A stretch of DNA of 64,000 nt from Thiomicrorhabdus sp041583835 (GCF_041583835.1 NZ_JBFHFC010000005.1:1-64000), one strand, 5' to 3'; positions 17,435 through 26,444 are shown, numbered from the stretch's first letter. Notes: a model not told the origin generated them from the letters alone. A program made the numbers and translations.

Positions 17435-18181
17435 ATGAACACCTATGTCTTTATCCCTGCGCGTTACGGTTCTTCCCGCTTACCCGGAAAACCTTTGAAA
17501 CTGATCAACGGCAAACCGATGATTCAGCACGTTTACGAACGCATCGCGCAAGCGCAAGGATTAAAAGGCGTTTATGTCGCCACCGACGACGACCGTATCA
17601 AATCCGTCGTCGAAGAGTTCGGCGGCCAGGTCGTCATGACACCGGCGGAAGCGGCTTCGGGAACAGACCGTATCGCCGCTGCGGCGAGTGCCGTCGGTTT
17701 AAAGGACGACGATCTGATCGTTAATGTTCAAGGCGATCAACCGCTGGTTCATCACGAATCGATCGAGGACGTAATCGCGCCTTTTATGGCCGCCGATTAC
17801 GACGGCAGTTTCGAGATGAGCACCCTGTCGTTCAAAATCGTTAACGAAGCGGAAATCACCAATCCCAAAGACGTTAAACTGGTAACTGACGTCAACGGTT
17901 TTGCGCTGTATTTTTCGCGCGCCACGATTCCACACGGCCGCGACTACTGGGATCACGACAGCTTTAAACACTTGGGCGTTTACGCTTACACCAAACGCTT
18001 TGTCGACCTGTTCAACACCTTGCCGATGGGGCGCTTGGAAGATATTGAAAAGCTTGAGCAACTGCGCGCACTGGAGTTCGGACACAAAATCAAAGTGGTG
18101 GAAAGTAAATGGGATTCACCGGAAGTCGATCTTCCAGGCGACATCGCCATTATGGAAGCCTTATTGATGGCAGGACATTGA
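17435..18181 (+). CDS. kdsB: CMP-Kdo / CMP-8-amino-Kdo synthetase (KdsB)
   Basis: 248 residues, full length. It activates Kdo with CTP to CMP-Kdo in the cytoplasm. Markers are the CTP-binding start FIPARYGSSRLPGKPL (7-22), VATDDDRI, SGTDRIAAA, VNVQGDQPL with its metal-binding Asp, and LGVYAYTKRF. Its place after kdnA-kdnB suggests that the natural sugar may be 8-amino-Kdo, as reported for the Shewanella enzyme; the sequence alone does not decide this. Confidence 0.93.
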   Translation: MNTYVFIPARYGSSRLPGKPLKLINGKPMIQHVYERIAQAQGLKGVYVATDDDRIKSVVEEFGGQVVMTPAEAASGTDRIAAAASAVGLKDDDLIVNVQGDQPLVHHESIEDVIAPFMAADYDGSFEMSTLSFKIVNEAEITNPKDVKLVTDVNGFALYFSRATIPHGRDYWDHDSFKHLGVYAYTKRFVDLFNTLPMGRLEDIEKLEQLRALEFGHKIKVVESKWDSPEVDLPGDIAIMEALLMAGH

Positions 18182-18243
18182 AATTCGCTCATTGCGTCTT
18201 CAATAGCTGATTTTTAACTCTCTTCGAGCTGAAATTTACGACC

Positions 18244-19476
18244 ATGTACCAGCTGCTCATTCGTCTATTAAGCCCTTTGATCTGGGTTCTAATTCTAATC
18301 GATGCCTTTAAACGCAAAGGCGGCTGGTCGTTTGTCGTTCAACGCCTGGGGCTTTACTACCCTGCGCCAAAATCCACAGACACTCAACAAAAGCCAATTT
18401 GGTTTCACTGTGCGTCCGTCGGCGAAGTCAAAGCTGCGGAACCCCTGATTCGTGCACTTTTATCGCACTACCCGCTGTTAATCACCACGAGCACCCCAAC
18501 CGGTAAAGATTTAGTACTGTCGAGTTTCGGCGATCAAGTCGTCCATCGATACCTGCCGTTGGATTGGCCGTTTGCAATCCGTCACTTTCTCAAGCGTTAT
18601 CAACCCGCTCGACTCTGGGTAATGGAAACCGAAATCTGGCCTAATCTTTATCGCATTGTCGCCTCAAAACAGATCGAACTTTGCATTCTCAACGGCCGCC
18701 TGTCCAAAAAAACCTTAGGCGCTCCGGCCTGGCTACAAAAAGCCTACCGGGAAAGCCTTCAAAAAGTGAATAAAATCATCGCCCGTTCGGAAGAAGAAGC
18801 CCAACGTTTTCAAGCACTGGGAGCCAATCCTGAAAACATCCAGGTGCTTAATAACTTGAAATACGCGGCGCTGACGGAAATGCATAATCCGCCTCGCCCG
18901 ATCGAGCGCCCTTACGTACTGGCCGCTTCAACCCATGAAGACGAAGAATTCAAGATAAGCCAACTGTGGCTGGAATTACAGCGTCCCGAACTGTTGGTGA
19001 TCGTACCGCGCCATCCGCAGCGCAGCATTCAGATTCAAAAACAGTTGAATACGCTCGACCCGAAATTAAAAGTGGCGAGTAAAAACAAAATGCCCGAGCC
19101 GCAAACAAAACTGTTTTTGGACGACCGCATGGGAAAACTGATCGCATTATTCGCCCATGCCGAGCTGGTCATCATGGGCGGTAGCTTCGTTCCCAAAGGC
19201 GGTCATAACATCCTTGAACCGGCCGCTTTCGCCAAACCGATCATGACCGGTCCGGACATGTCCGATTTTGAAGACGAACTGGCCTTACTGAAATCCCACC
19301 AAGGGATTATTCAATGCCACAGTTACTCCGATCTCAAGGAAAGTCTTGAAACCTTGCTGAACCACCCTCAAGCCGCTGAAAATCTAGGCAAAGGCGCCAA
19401 GAAAGCGCTTGAAGTTCAACAAGATACCTTGGAAAAATACCTCATTGCTCTCGACATTTTTATTAGCGGACACTAA
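18244..19476 (+). CDS. waaA: 3-deoxy-manno-octulosonic acid transferase
   Basis: 410 residues of glycosyltransferase family 30. It transfers Kdo (here probably 8-amino-Kdo) from CMP-sugar to lipid IVA at the inner membrane. An N-terminal membrane anchor (LLSPLIWVLILIDAF) is followed by WFHCASVGEVKAAEPLI with the catalytic Glu, ITTSTPTGKDL, the partner motif METEIWPNLY, and the C-terminal donor site GGSFVPKGGHNILEPAAFAKP. It is 62 bp after kdsB and 92 bp before rpoZ, and ends the four-gene lipopolysaccharide cassette. Confidence 0.95.
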   Translation: MYQLLIRLLSPLIWVLILIDAFKRKGGWSFVVQRLGLYYPAPKSTDTQQKPIWFHCASVGEVKAAEPLIRALLSHYPLLITTSTPTGKDLVLSSFGDQVVHRYLPLDWPFAIRHFLKRYQPARLWVMETEIWPNLYRIVASKQIELCILNGRLSKKTLGAPAWLQKAYRESLQKVNKIIARSEEEAQRFQALGANPENIQVLNNLKYAALTEMHNPPRPIERPYVLAASTHEDEEFKISQLWLELQRPELLVIVPRHPQRSIQIQKQLNTLDPKLKVASKNKMPEPQTKLFLDDRMGKLIALFAHAELVIMGGSFVPKGGHNILEPAAFAKPIMTGPDMSDFEDELALLKSHQGIIQCHSYSDLKESLETLLNHPQAAENLGKGAKKALEVQQDTLEKYLIALDIFISGH

Positions 19477-19568
19477 AAATAAGGGTTTCGCTAAATTTTC
19501 ATCTTCGGTATCATTAAATTTAAGGTAAAATAACTCCTTAACTTTGAAATTTAAGATGGATTGGAATT

Positions 19569-19793
19569 ATGGCTCGAGTTACCGTAGAAGATTGTTTAAC
19601 CCAGGTTGAAAACCGTTTTGAATTAGTGCTTGTCAGTGCAAAACGTGCACGTCAGCTTGCCAATGGTGCTGAACCGACTTTAAGTTGGGATAATGATAAG
19701 CCAACCGTAATGGCATTACGCGAATTAGCAGAAAACTCAATTGACCGTGATGTGGTCATGGCGGATCCTGATACCCCTCCGTATTTCAGCTAA
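19569..19793 (+). CDS. rpoZ: RNA polymerase omega subunit
   Basis: 74 residues, typical for the short gammaproteobacterial form. Omega helps assemble RNA polymerase and forms part of a ppGpp site. The signature MARVTVEDCLTQVENRFELVLVSAKRARQL is clear, followed by KPTVMALRELAE. It is 20 bp before spoT, the conserved rpoZ-spoT pair. A TAAAAT at 19526-19531 may be its -10 element. Confidence 0.97.
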   Translation: MARVTVEDCLTQVENRFELVLVSAKRARQLANGAEPTLSWDNDKPTVMALRELAENSIDRDVVMADPDTPPYFS

Positions 19794-19813
19794 GAAGCGT
19801 CCCTATCCAATCT

Positions 19814-21955
19814 ATGCCCACACCAAATTCTCTTCAAGGCTTAATTGAAAAGGCGTCGCTTTATCTAAACGACGAGAGCGTCGACAAGATAAAAGCCGCC
19901 TTTGAATTTGGTGCCAAGGCACATGAAGGCCAAACCCGCAAAGCGGGAGGCGACTACATCTGGCATCCGGTTGCAGTCGCTGAAATTCTGGCTGAAATGC
20001 AACTCGATCAAGAGAGCATTATCGCCGCAATCCTGCACGACGTTGTCGAAGACACTCCCTACACCAAAGACGATATCATCAGTCAATTCGGTGAAAACGT
20101 TGCCGAGATTGTCGACGGCGTCACCAAACTCGGTAAACTGCAGTTCGAGACTCCCCAGGAAGCCCAAGCCGAAAACTTCCGTAAAATGATTCTGGCAATG
20201 GCACGCGACATTCGCGTCATCCTGATCAAATTGGCCGACCGACTGCATAACATGCGCACACTTGGCGTCATGCGTCCGGACAAACAGCGCCGAATCGCGC
20301 ACGAAACCTTGGACATCTACGCACCGATAGCCGCACGATTGGGCATCAACGCGATCCGTATCGAACTTGAAGACCTCGGCTTTAAAGCGATGCATCCTTT
20401 ACGTTTTGCAGTGTTGGAAAATGCGGTTAAAAAGGCACGCGGAAATCGTCATGAAGTGATTGAGCATGTCACCGAAACATTGCAGAACCGTTTGGCACAG
20501 GAAAACATTCCGGCACGCGTCATCGGGCGTGAGAAGCACCTTTACAGCCTCTATAAAAAGATGCGTAACAAGCGCCAAAGCTTCCGCGATATTCTGGATA
20601 TTTTCGCTTTCCGCATCATCGTCAACACAGCCGACGAATGTTACCGTACGCTGGGAACGGTTCATTCGCTCTATAAACCGTTACCGAACCGTTTCAAGGA
20701 CTACATCGCCATTCCTAAACCCAACGGCTACCAGTCTCTACACACTGCCTTATTCGGCCCTTACGGCATTCACCTTGAGGTGCAGATTCGTACCGAAACC
20801 ATGCATGACGTTTCCGAACATGGAATCGCCGCACACTGGCACTACAAGGACGGGCATCAGAATAACGAAAACTCGCTCAGCTCAGTGGAAGTACTTGCTC
20901 AGGAATGGGTGAAAAACTTACTGGAAATTCAACAGAGTGCCGGTAACTCATTAGACTTCCTGGAAAACGTCAAAATCGACCTATTCCCGGACGTAATTTA
21001 CGTTTTCACTCCGAAAGGTGACATCATCACCCTGCCTAAGGGCGCGACTCCGGTTGATTTCGCCTATGCGGTTCACACCAATATCGGCCATTCAACCGTG
21101 GCCTGCCGAATAGACAAAAAGTTGGTCCCGTTGCGTACGCCGCTAGAAAGCGGTAAGACCATCCATATCATCAAAGGTAAGGATGCCCAACCGAATCCGT
21201 CATGGCTGAATTTCGCCACCACCGCTAAAGCGCGATCGCAAATTCGCCACTACCTAAAGAATCAAAAGGCAGGTGCCGCAATCAGCCTGGGCGAAAAACT
21301 CCTGACCAAAGCGTTGCGTACACACAATATGGCTTACGACGGGTTGACCGAGTTGATTCGACGGGAAATTGCCGGTGCTTTAAAACTGGATCACTGGGAA
21401 GATCTTCTCAGCGAAATCGGTTTAGGCAACCGCATGGCCGGACTGGTCGCCAAACAGATTCACGATCTGCTTCTAGGAACGGAAGACAAAGTACCTGCAA
21501 AAGAACCCAATCCGGATACCCCTTTAGCGATCTCCGGTACCGAGGGTATGGTCATCAATTTTGCAAACTGCTGCCATCCGATCCCCGGTGATAAGATCGT
21601 CGGTTTTATCAGTACCGAAAAAGGGTTGGTCATTCACCGCGACGACTGCCATAACGTCAAGAAGATCAAAAACCAACCGGAAAAGTTGCTCGACGTAAAC
21701 TGGGAAACCGATCACGAAGCAACCTATCTGGCCGAAATTCAACTGGAAGTTAAAAACCAGCGCGGCGCCCTGGCGACCATCGCCAATGAAATCGCTAAAA
21801 ACAAAACCGATATCGAGCGAGTACGTTCGGAAGATAAAGACGAAACTTACAGTCTCATGAACTTTGTCATCGCGGTGCGCGACCGAACGCATTTAGCCCA
21901 AGTCATGCGCTTCCTTAAGCGTGTTCCTATCGTAGATAAAATCCAACGAATCTAA
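19814..21955 (+). CDS. spoT: Bifunctional (p)ppGpp synthetase/hydrolase
   Basis: 713 residues. The N-terminal HD hydrolase domain has HDVVEDT near residue 75 intact, so ppGpp breakdown is expected. The synthetase domain has RFKDYIAIPKPNGYQSLHT near 295-313; the RxKD form is typical of bifunctional enzymes. A TGS domain follows (VYVFTPKGDIITLPKGATPVDFAYAVHT, near 395-422), then the Cys-containing linker NCCHPIPGDKI and a C-terminal ACT domain from about residue 635. Cytoplasmic; sets the stringent response. Downstream of rpoZ as in most gammaproteobacteria; recG, often nearby, is instead about 10 kb away. Confidence 0.96.
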   Translation: MPTPNSLQGLIEKASLYLNDESVDKIKAAFEFGAKAHEGQTRKAGGDYIWHPVAVAEILAEMQLDQESIIAAILHDVVEDTPYTKDDIISQFGENVAEIVDGVTKLGKLQFETPQEAQAENFRKMILAMARDIRVILIKLADRLHNMRTLGVMRPDKQRRIAHETLDIYAPIAARLGINAIRIELEDLGFKAMHPLRFAVLENAVKKARGNRHEVIEHVTETLQNRLAQENIPARVIGREKHLYSLYKKMRNKRQSFRDILDIFAFRIIVNTADECYRTLGTVHSLYKPLPNRFKDYIAIPKPNGYQSLHTALFGPYGIHLEVQIRTETMHDVSEHGIAAHWHYKDGHQNNENSLSSVEVLAQEWVKNLLEIQQSAGNSLDFLENVKIDLFPDVIYVFTPKGDIITLPKGATPVDFAYAVHTNIGHSTVACRIDKKLVPLRTPLESGKTIHIIKGKDAQPNPSWLNFATTAKARSQIRHYLKNQKAGAAISLGEKLLTKALRTHNMAYDGLTELIRREIAGALKLDHWEDLLSEIGLGNRMAGLVAKQIHDLLLGTEDKVPAKEPNPDTPLAISGTEGMVINFANCCHPIPGDKIVGFISTEKGLVIHRDDCHNVKKIKNQPEKLLDVNWETDHEATYLAEIQLEVKNQRGALATIANEIAKNKTDIERVRSEDKDETYSLMNFVIAVRDRTHLAQVMRFLKRVPIVDKIQRI

Positions 21956-22070
21956 CCGTTTTTTTACGGTATTCCGCACTCAAATATCCTAAAATGTTCA
22001 AAACCGGCCGACCTGTTAATTTTGCTACAATAGTTCGGCTTAACCATTTAATTGATAAAGGAACCCCATC

Positions 22071-22457
22071 ATGCGCGAAGTGATTTCCACTCCTAATGCC
22101 CCTCAAGCAATCGGCACATACTCTCAAGCAGTACGCGTCGGCAACACGGTTTATCTTTCCGGACAAATCGCCCTGATTCCGGAAACCATGGAGCTGGCTG
22201 AAGGCGACATTTCCGAACGTATCCATCAGGTCTTTAAAAACCTGTCTGCGGTATGTGAAGCAGCGGGCGGTTCCTTACAGGACATCGTCAAACTGAATAT
22301 TTTCCTGACCGATATGTCTCACTTCGCGAAAGTAAATGAAATCATGGCGGAATACTTCCAACAGCCTTATCCGGCACGCGCTGCGGTAGCCGTGAAAGAG
22401 CTACCTAAAGCAACCGACGTTGAAATGGACGGTGTTATGGCGCTCTCTTCTTATTAA
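22071..22457 (+). CDS. ridA: RidA-family enamine/imine deaminase
   Basis: 128 residues. RidA proteins hydrolyse reactive 2-aminoacrylate-type imines produced by PLP enzymes, releasing ammonia. The family pattern is complete: PQAIGTYSQAVRVGNTVYLSGQI, the motif VVKLNIFLTDM-type (here IVKLNIFLTDMSHF), the conserved Arg in PYPARAAVAVKELP and the ending VEMDGVMAL. Its placement after spoT is seen in many gammaproteobacteria. A strong terminator follows. Confidence 0.95.
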   Translation: MREVISTPNAPQAIGTYSQAVRVGNTVYLSGQIALIPETMELAEGDISERIHQVFKNLSAVCEAAGGSLQDIVKLNIFLTDMSHFAKVNEIMAEYFQQPYPARAAVAVKELPKATDVEMDGVMALSSY

Positions 22458-22482
22458 ACCGAGACCGCGACTAACCTTATCC

Positions 22483-22509
22483 AAAAAGCCCTCATTTCGA
22501 GGGCTTTTT
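22483..22509 (+). terminator. Rho-independent terminator after ridA
   Basis: AAAAAGCCCTC/GAGGGCTTTTT with a 5-base loop; the A and T runs make it potentially active on both strands. Confidence 0.9.
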
Positions 22510-22751
22510 ATATTCACGACAGCTACATACAGCTGAACCTTTGAATATCCTCCTGCAACCGAAGCCGTACAAACTCTCCCCCAACTCAAACACACATTCA
22601 CATTTGGAAACGTCGTATATCGACGTACAAAATGGTGCAATTCACACTTATTTAAGTTCAATTATCAAAATTGACTGAAATCTATAAAAACTTTCTAATT
22701 TTTTTATTTTATTTACGACTTAAATTTCTCTCACAAAACCCCTTCTTCAGC

Positions 22752-22781
22752 ACTAAATCGGTACAAAACCGGCAAATTAGT
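22752..22781. promoter_or_regulatory. Dyad upstream of sigma-54-like promoter
   Basis: An outer ACTAA/TTAGT and an inner CGGT/ACCG pair form an imperfect 30-bp inverted repeat about 85 bp before the -24 element, a possible site for an enhancer-binding protein. Confidence 0.35.
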
Positions 22782-22863
22782 ACGTGATAAATTCCGCTGC
22801 ATTCATACAACTACTTACCCTTCTTCCAATAAATTTTCACCTTTGCATTTTTAGTAAAAAAAC

Positions 22864-22880
22864 TGGCATTTAAACTGCTT
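22864..22880 (+). promoter_or_regulatory. Sigma-54-like promoter
   Basis: TGGCATTTAAACTGCTT has GG (22865-22866) and GC (22877-22878) exactly 10 bases apart, with TGGCA and CTGCT matching the core; three consensus positions differ. Confidence 0.5.
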
Positions 22881-22926
22881 TTTGTCCGGAATCATTCAAA
22901 ACTGAATCGTATAAAAAGGAATATCA

Positions 22927-23820
22927 ATGAAGATTTCAAACCGTTTATACCTGTTACTGTTTATCGTTGGCTGCTTCATTCCATTGCAGGTATCCGCCGC
23001 GGACGAAACCCCTAGTCATGTGTTTCAACTCGCATCTGACTTGGAAAACCAAATCATGGCCATTCGCAAGGACGCTAAAATCCGTTCTAAAGTCAGTAAG
23101 CCGCCGGTACAAACAAACAAACTTCCGGTACACGTTTATTCCAAAGCGATTGAACTGAATGAAAAGATCATTCGTTTACAGCAAAAGTTTAATCTCCCTA
23201 CTGCAGAACAAAAAACCATTCCCGTGCGCGACATCACGCCAACCGACGTATTCCAAATCGTACAGTTCCTTAACGAAGAACTCGGAAAGGTCATGGAAGC
23301 GAAAGGATTGCAATTCGAACACGCCGCATTTGTCGATAATAAGACCCCTTCGAGCACCTATGAAAAAATGATGGAAGTCTCTCTGGAAATGGATGATTTA
23401 ATCGGGCCTATCGACCCGAACCAGGTATTCCGTAACAGTGAAATAATCGATGCCGAATTCGATCTTATCGCCAATAAGATGGGCGTTAAATTTCCGGATC
23501 GCAAAGTTCCTCTAGATAAAACAGCCTCTCCCTACGATTCAACGATTGAAGGCTTCATGAATCTGTACAAAATCGCCAAACTCGAACGCAAACTGGGCAT
23601 TCCCGCAGTACGCGTATCGGACTTTCCTGTCGGCAAAATCACACCGACCGAGGTGTACGACATGACGAATAACATTCTGGCCGAACTCGTGCGCATCAAA
23701 GCAAAATTGGGCATCACCGACCCGGCTTCGACGCCAAAACTGCTTGAAGGCAAAAAACCTTACGAAGTGCATCAACTCATGGTTAAAGTTGGTCGAAAAA
23801 TCGATGCTTTAGCACAGTAA
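22927..23820 (+). CDS. Secreted protein of eight ~38-residue repeats (function unknown)
   Basis: 297 residues. A signal peptide (KISNRLYLLLFIVGCFIPLQVSA, cut near residue 25) sends it to the periplasm or outside. The whole mature chain is a repeat array: a Pro followed two or three residues later by Val/aromatic, then a helix rich in Leu/Ile/Glu/Lys that often ends KLGI. The Pro positions are 29, 67, 105, 141, 164, 202, 240 and 278, so the step is 38 residues apart from 36 and 23 in the middle. The best units are TPTDVFQIVQFLNEELGKV and TPTEVYDMTNNILAELVRI. I do not recognise the family. It ends 10 bp before a chemoreceptor gene, so the two are almost certainly one operon; it may be an accessory periplasmic partner of that receptor. 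Confidence 0.75.
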   Translation: MKISNRLYLLLFIVGCFIPLQVSAADETPSHVFQLASDLENQIMAIRKDAKIRSKVSKPPVQTNKLPVHVYSKAIELNEKIIRLQQKFNLPTAEQKTIPVRDITPTDVFQIVQFLNEELGKVMEAKGLQFEHAAFVDNKTPSSTYEKMMEVSLEMDDLIGPIDPNQVFRNSEIIDAEFDLIANKMGVKFPDRKVPLDKTASPYDSTIEGFMNLYKIAKLERKLGIPAVRVSDFPVGKITPTEVYDMTNNILAELVRIKAKLGITDPASTPKLLEGKKPYEVHQLMVKVGRKIDALAQ

Positions 23821-23830
23821 GGAGCTCGTC

Positions 23831-26278
23831 ATGTCGAAAACCAACAATCATTCGGGCTTTATATCCAATCTCAAGATGTCATCAAAACTGGCCATTGCGC
23901 CGGTTTTCGTTATTACACTCATGGTCTTGATTGGTGCAATCACTTACCTGAACTCCAACAAAATATATGATGCGGCAACCGGGGTAAAACAGACCGCGAT
24001 TCCGGTAGTCAATCTGTCTACCGACTTGCTTAAGAACACTCAGCAGGCGCAGATTTTAATTACCAATTACCTATTGAGCCACGATGAAAAATACGGCAAA
24101 GAACTACGCCTATTGAAAGAGCGTGCGGAGTGGTTACAGGAAGAGCTAAAAACCTATCCTCTACGGGAAGAGGAACTTGCACTGCTCGCCAATATAGAAG
24201 AAGCCAACAAGGCGTATTTCGGACTTTCCATCAATAAGATCATGCCCAAGGCGATCAATTCGCTAGACAAATTGAATGAGGTCACCAACGAACTTGCACC
24301 GGAAGCGGTATTGCAACTGACCAACCTTAGCCGCTACTCTAATGAAGAGATCAGTAAGGAAGCGAACCTGGCAATCAAGCACTTCAATATTGCCCAGCAA
24401 TACACCTTGCGTTACTACACTTCGCACAACATCTCCGACTTCCGCCGTATCGATCTGGAAATCATGGCGCTTAAAGAGGTGCTCGGTATTATCGAAGCTT
24501 TTCCATTGGATCGGCAGCAAAAAGGCTGGGTCAAAAAAGCTTACATCAACGTCAACAAGATCAACCGCGCTTTGTTTAGATTCAAAATGGATCTTGAGAC
24601 CCTCGACACGATGGTTGATAAGAGCCTGGTCGAAATCACAACGAATCTGATCGATAGCTCGCAACGTCTGCAGGAAGAGATTTGGGGCATGACTCGAAAC
24701 GACACTCAGCAGATTCAAACCAGTGCCGATACGTTGATTCAGACAACCCTGATTGCCACGCTGGTCAGCCTGTTCCTATCCCTGCTAATCGTGTTTTATA
24801 TCTCACGCAAAGTGAATGCACCGATCGAACAACTTAAAAACACCATTGTCGAAGTTCACCATAGCGGCGACTTCTCTAAACTCACGAACATCCGTTCGAA
24901 TGACGAAATCGGGCAAATGGCAATGGCATTCGACGAAATGTTGAAAGTGCAGCATGACGCAATTGAAGAGATTAAAACGGTTATGCACGACATGGCCGAA
25001 GGGGTATTCGATAATCAAATCCAAACGGATTTGGTCGGTGACTTCGACGAAATGAAACAAAACATCAACCGTTCGGTCATTCAGATCCAATCGATCTTCA
25101 GTGAACTCAACAACGTCAACCAGGCTTTGTCGGCCGGGGATTTCTCCAACCAAATTGAATTGGAGCTTAACGGCGAATTCGAACGTGCCGCCAACTCCGT
25201 GAACCGTACGGTCGACCTCTTAAACGGATTCGTCACCGAAACCAATCTGGTCATGCAGGCCGTCAGCCAGGGTGAACTGCACAACCGTATCAGCATCGAT
25301 TTACCTGGACAGCTTGATACCATGAAACAAGCCATCAATGAAACCATTGATACCATTGCTCATGCGATCGACGACATCAGCCGTGTCACCCAGGCGCAAT
25401 CGGAAGGTGATCTGACTAGTGTCATTACCACCGAGTATTCCGGGCGCTTTGGCGACTTGACCAATGCAGTCAACCAATCGATTATCGGGCTCTCCACCAT
25501 CGTGCAAGACGTCCAGCAATCCGCCGAAAGCGTCTCGCTCATCGTCGGTCAAGTATACGAAGGCAGCAACAGCCTTTCCGGACGCACTCAAGAACAAGCG
25601 GCCAGTCTGGAAGAAACCGCCAGTGCGCTCGAAGAAATTACCGCAACGATTCGCTCAAATACCGAATCGGCGCAAGACGCCAACCAAATGGCTCACAATG
25701 CACGCGATAAATCTCAGGCCAGCATGGAAGTGGTTCAACGCGCACAGGAGTCCATGTCGCAAATCACCGAGTCCAGTCATAAGATTGCGGAAATCATCGG
25801 CTTAATCGACAGCATTGCGTTCCAAACCAATCTACTGGCTTTGAACGCAGCCGTTGAAGCGGCACGTGCCGGAGAACACGGTCGAGGTTTTGCCGTCGTG
25901 GCAAGCGAGGTTCGAAATTTGGCGCAAAAATCGGCAGAAGCCGCAAACACGATTAAGAGCTTGATAGAAAACAGCGTAAACCAAGTTCAATTGGGTGAAA
26001 AACAGGTTGCAGAAACCGGCAATACCTTAAACGACATCAATCAAGCCATTATCGAAGTCGCCAACATGATTGAGTTGATTGCCAAAGGCTCTCTAGAGCA
26101 ACAACAAGGGATAGAGCAGGTCAACGCGGCCATTACCAGCATCGACCACATTACCCAGCAAAACGCCGCCCTAGCGGAGGAAACTTCCTCGGCCTCCACG
26201 CAAATGCAGGATGAGTCGGAAACGATGAAACAAACCATGGCCTTTTTCAAAGTAACCGATCAAAGGCGACTGACCTAA
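23831..26278 (+). CDS. Methyl-accepting chemotaxis protein with large periplasmic sensor and serial HAMP modules
   Basis: 815 residues. TM1 is at about 20-40, a ~260-residue helical periplasmic domain follows, and TM2 (TLIATLVSLFLSLLIVFYIS) is near 303-325. After it come a HAMP (NAPIEQLKNTIVEV...DEIGQMAMAFDEM) and at least three further HAMP-like units, each with a GxF/GxL...G.FDEM-type core. The signalling domain has the conserved tip SIAFQTNLLALNAAVEAARAGE near 660 and EVRNLAQKSAEAA. No C-terminal NWETF-type methylation tether is present. The sensor size and helices suggest a helical-bimodular domain, but the ligand is unknown. An AAGGAG site precedes the ATG, 10 bp after the repeat-protein gene. 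Confidence 0.93.
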   Translation: MSKTNNHSGFISNLKMSSKLAIAPVFVITLMVLIGAITYLNSNKIYDAATGVKQTAIPVVNLSTDLLKNTQQAQILITNYLLSHDEKYGKELRLLKERAEWLQEELKTYPLREEELALLANIEEANKAYFGLSINKIMPKAINSLDKLNEVTNELAPEAVLQLTNLSRYSNEEISKEANLAIKHFNIAQQYTLRYYTSHNISDFRRIDLEIMALKEVLGIIEAFPLDRQQKGWVKKAYINVNKINRALFRFKMDLETLDTMVDKSLVEITTNLIDSSQRLQEEIWGMTRNDTQQIQTSADTLIQTTLIATLVSLFLSLLIVFYISRKVNAPIEQLKNTIVEVHHSGDFSKLTNIRSNDEIGQMAMAFDEMLKVQHDAIEEIKTVMHDMAEGVFDNQIQTDLVGDFDEMKQNINRSVIQIQSIFSELNNVNQALSAGDFSNQIELELNGEFERAANSVNRTVDLLNGFVTETNLVMQAVSQGELHNRISIDLPGQLDTMKQAINETIDTIAHAIDDISRVTQAQSEGDLTSVITTEYSGRFGDLTNAVNQSIIGLSTIVQDVQQSAESVSLIVGQVYEGSNSLSGRTQEQAASLEETASALEEITATIRSNTESAQDANQMAHNARDKSQASMEVVQRAQESMSQITESSHKIAEIIGLIDSIAFQTNLLALNAAVEAARAGEHGRGFAVVASEVRNLAQKSAEAANTIKSLIENSVNQVQLGEKQVAETGNTLNDINQAIIEVANMIELIAKGSLEQQQGIEQVNAAITSIDHITQQNAALAEETSSASTQMQDESETMKQTMAFFKVTDQRRLT

Positions 26279-26299
26279 GGTTAAATTTTATAAACCTAC

Positions 26300-26333
26300 C
26301 TGGCAAAACACCTTAACAGAACGGTTTTGCCAG
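26300..26333 (+). terminator. Hairpin after chemoreceptor gene
   Basis: A perfect 10-bp stem CTGGCAAAAC/GTTTTGCCAG lies 21 bp after the stop, followed by TATTT; likely a weak terminator. Confidence 0.55.
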
Positions 26334-26360
26334 TATTTAGTGCACAACTCACCACCTAAT

Positions 26361-26377
26361 TACAATTTATAATTGTA
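26361..26377. promoter_or_regulatory. Inverted repeat upstream of the Amt-GGDEF gene
   Basis: TACAATT-TAT-AATTGTA is a 7+3+7 dyad about 55 bp before the -24 element of the sigma-54-like promoter; a candidate regulator site with no consensus I recognise. Confidence 0.35.
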
Positions 26378-26428
26378 TATAAAACCATAATCTAAATATC
26401 AATCTGATAAATAAATAAAAATTACTTA

Positions 26429-26444
26429 AGGCTTAATTTTTGCT
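26429..26444 (+). promoter_or_regulatory. Sigma-54-like promoter of the Amt-GGDEF gene
   Basis: GG at 26430-26431 and GC at 26442-26443 have the 10-base spacing; the -12 box TTTGCT is excellent and the -24 box AAGGC weaker. Nitrogen-type sigma-54 control would suit an ammonium transporter. Confidence 0.5.

Larger units (their letters stand above)
22510..22926 (+). other. Long AT-rich control region before the repeat-protein/chemoreceptor operon
   Basis: No credible gene is seen. The region holds a 30-bp imperfect dyad at 22752-22781 and a sigma-54-like promoter at 22864-22880; the rest is AT-rich without a recognised motif. The mRNA leader would be about 38 bases with an AAGGA ribosome site. 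Confidence 0.5.
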
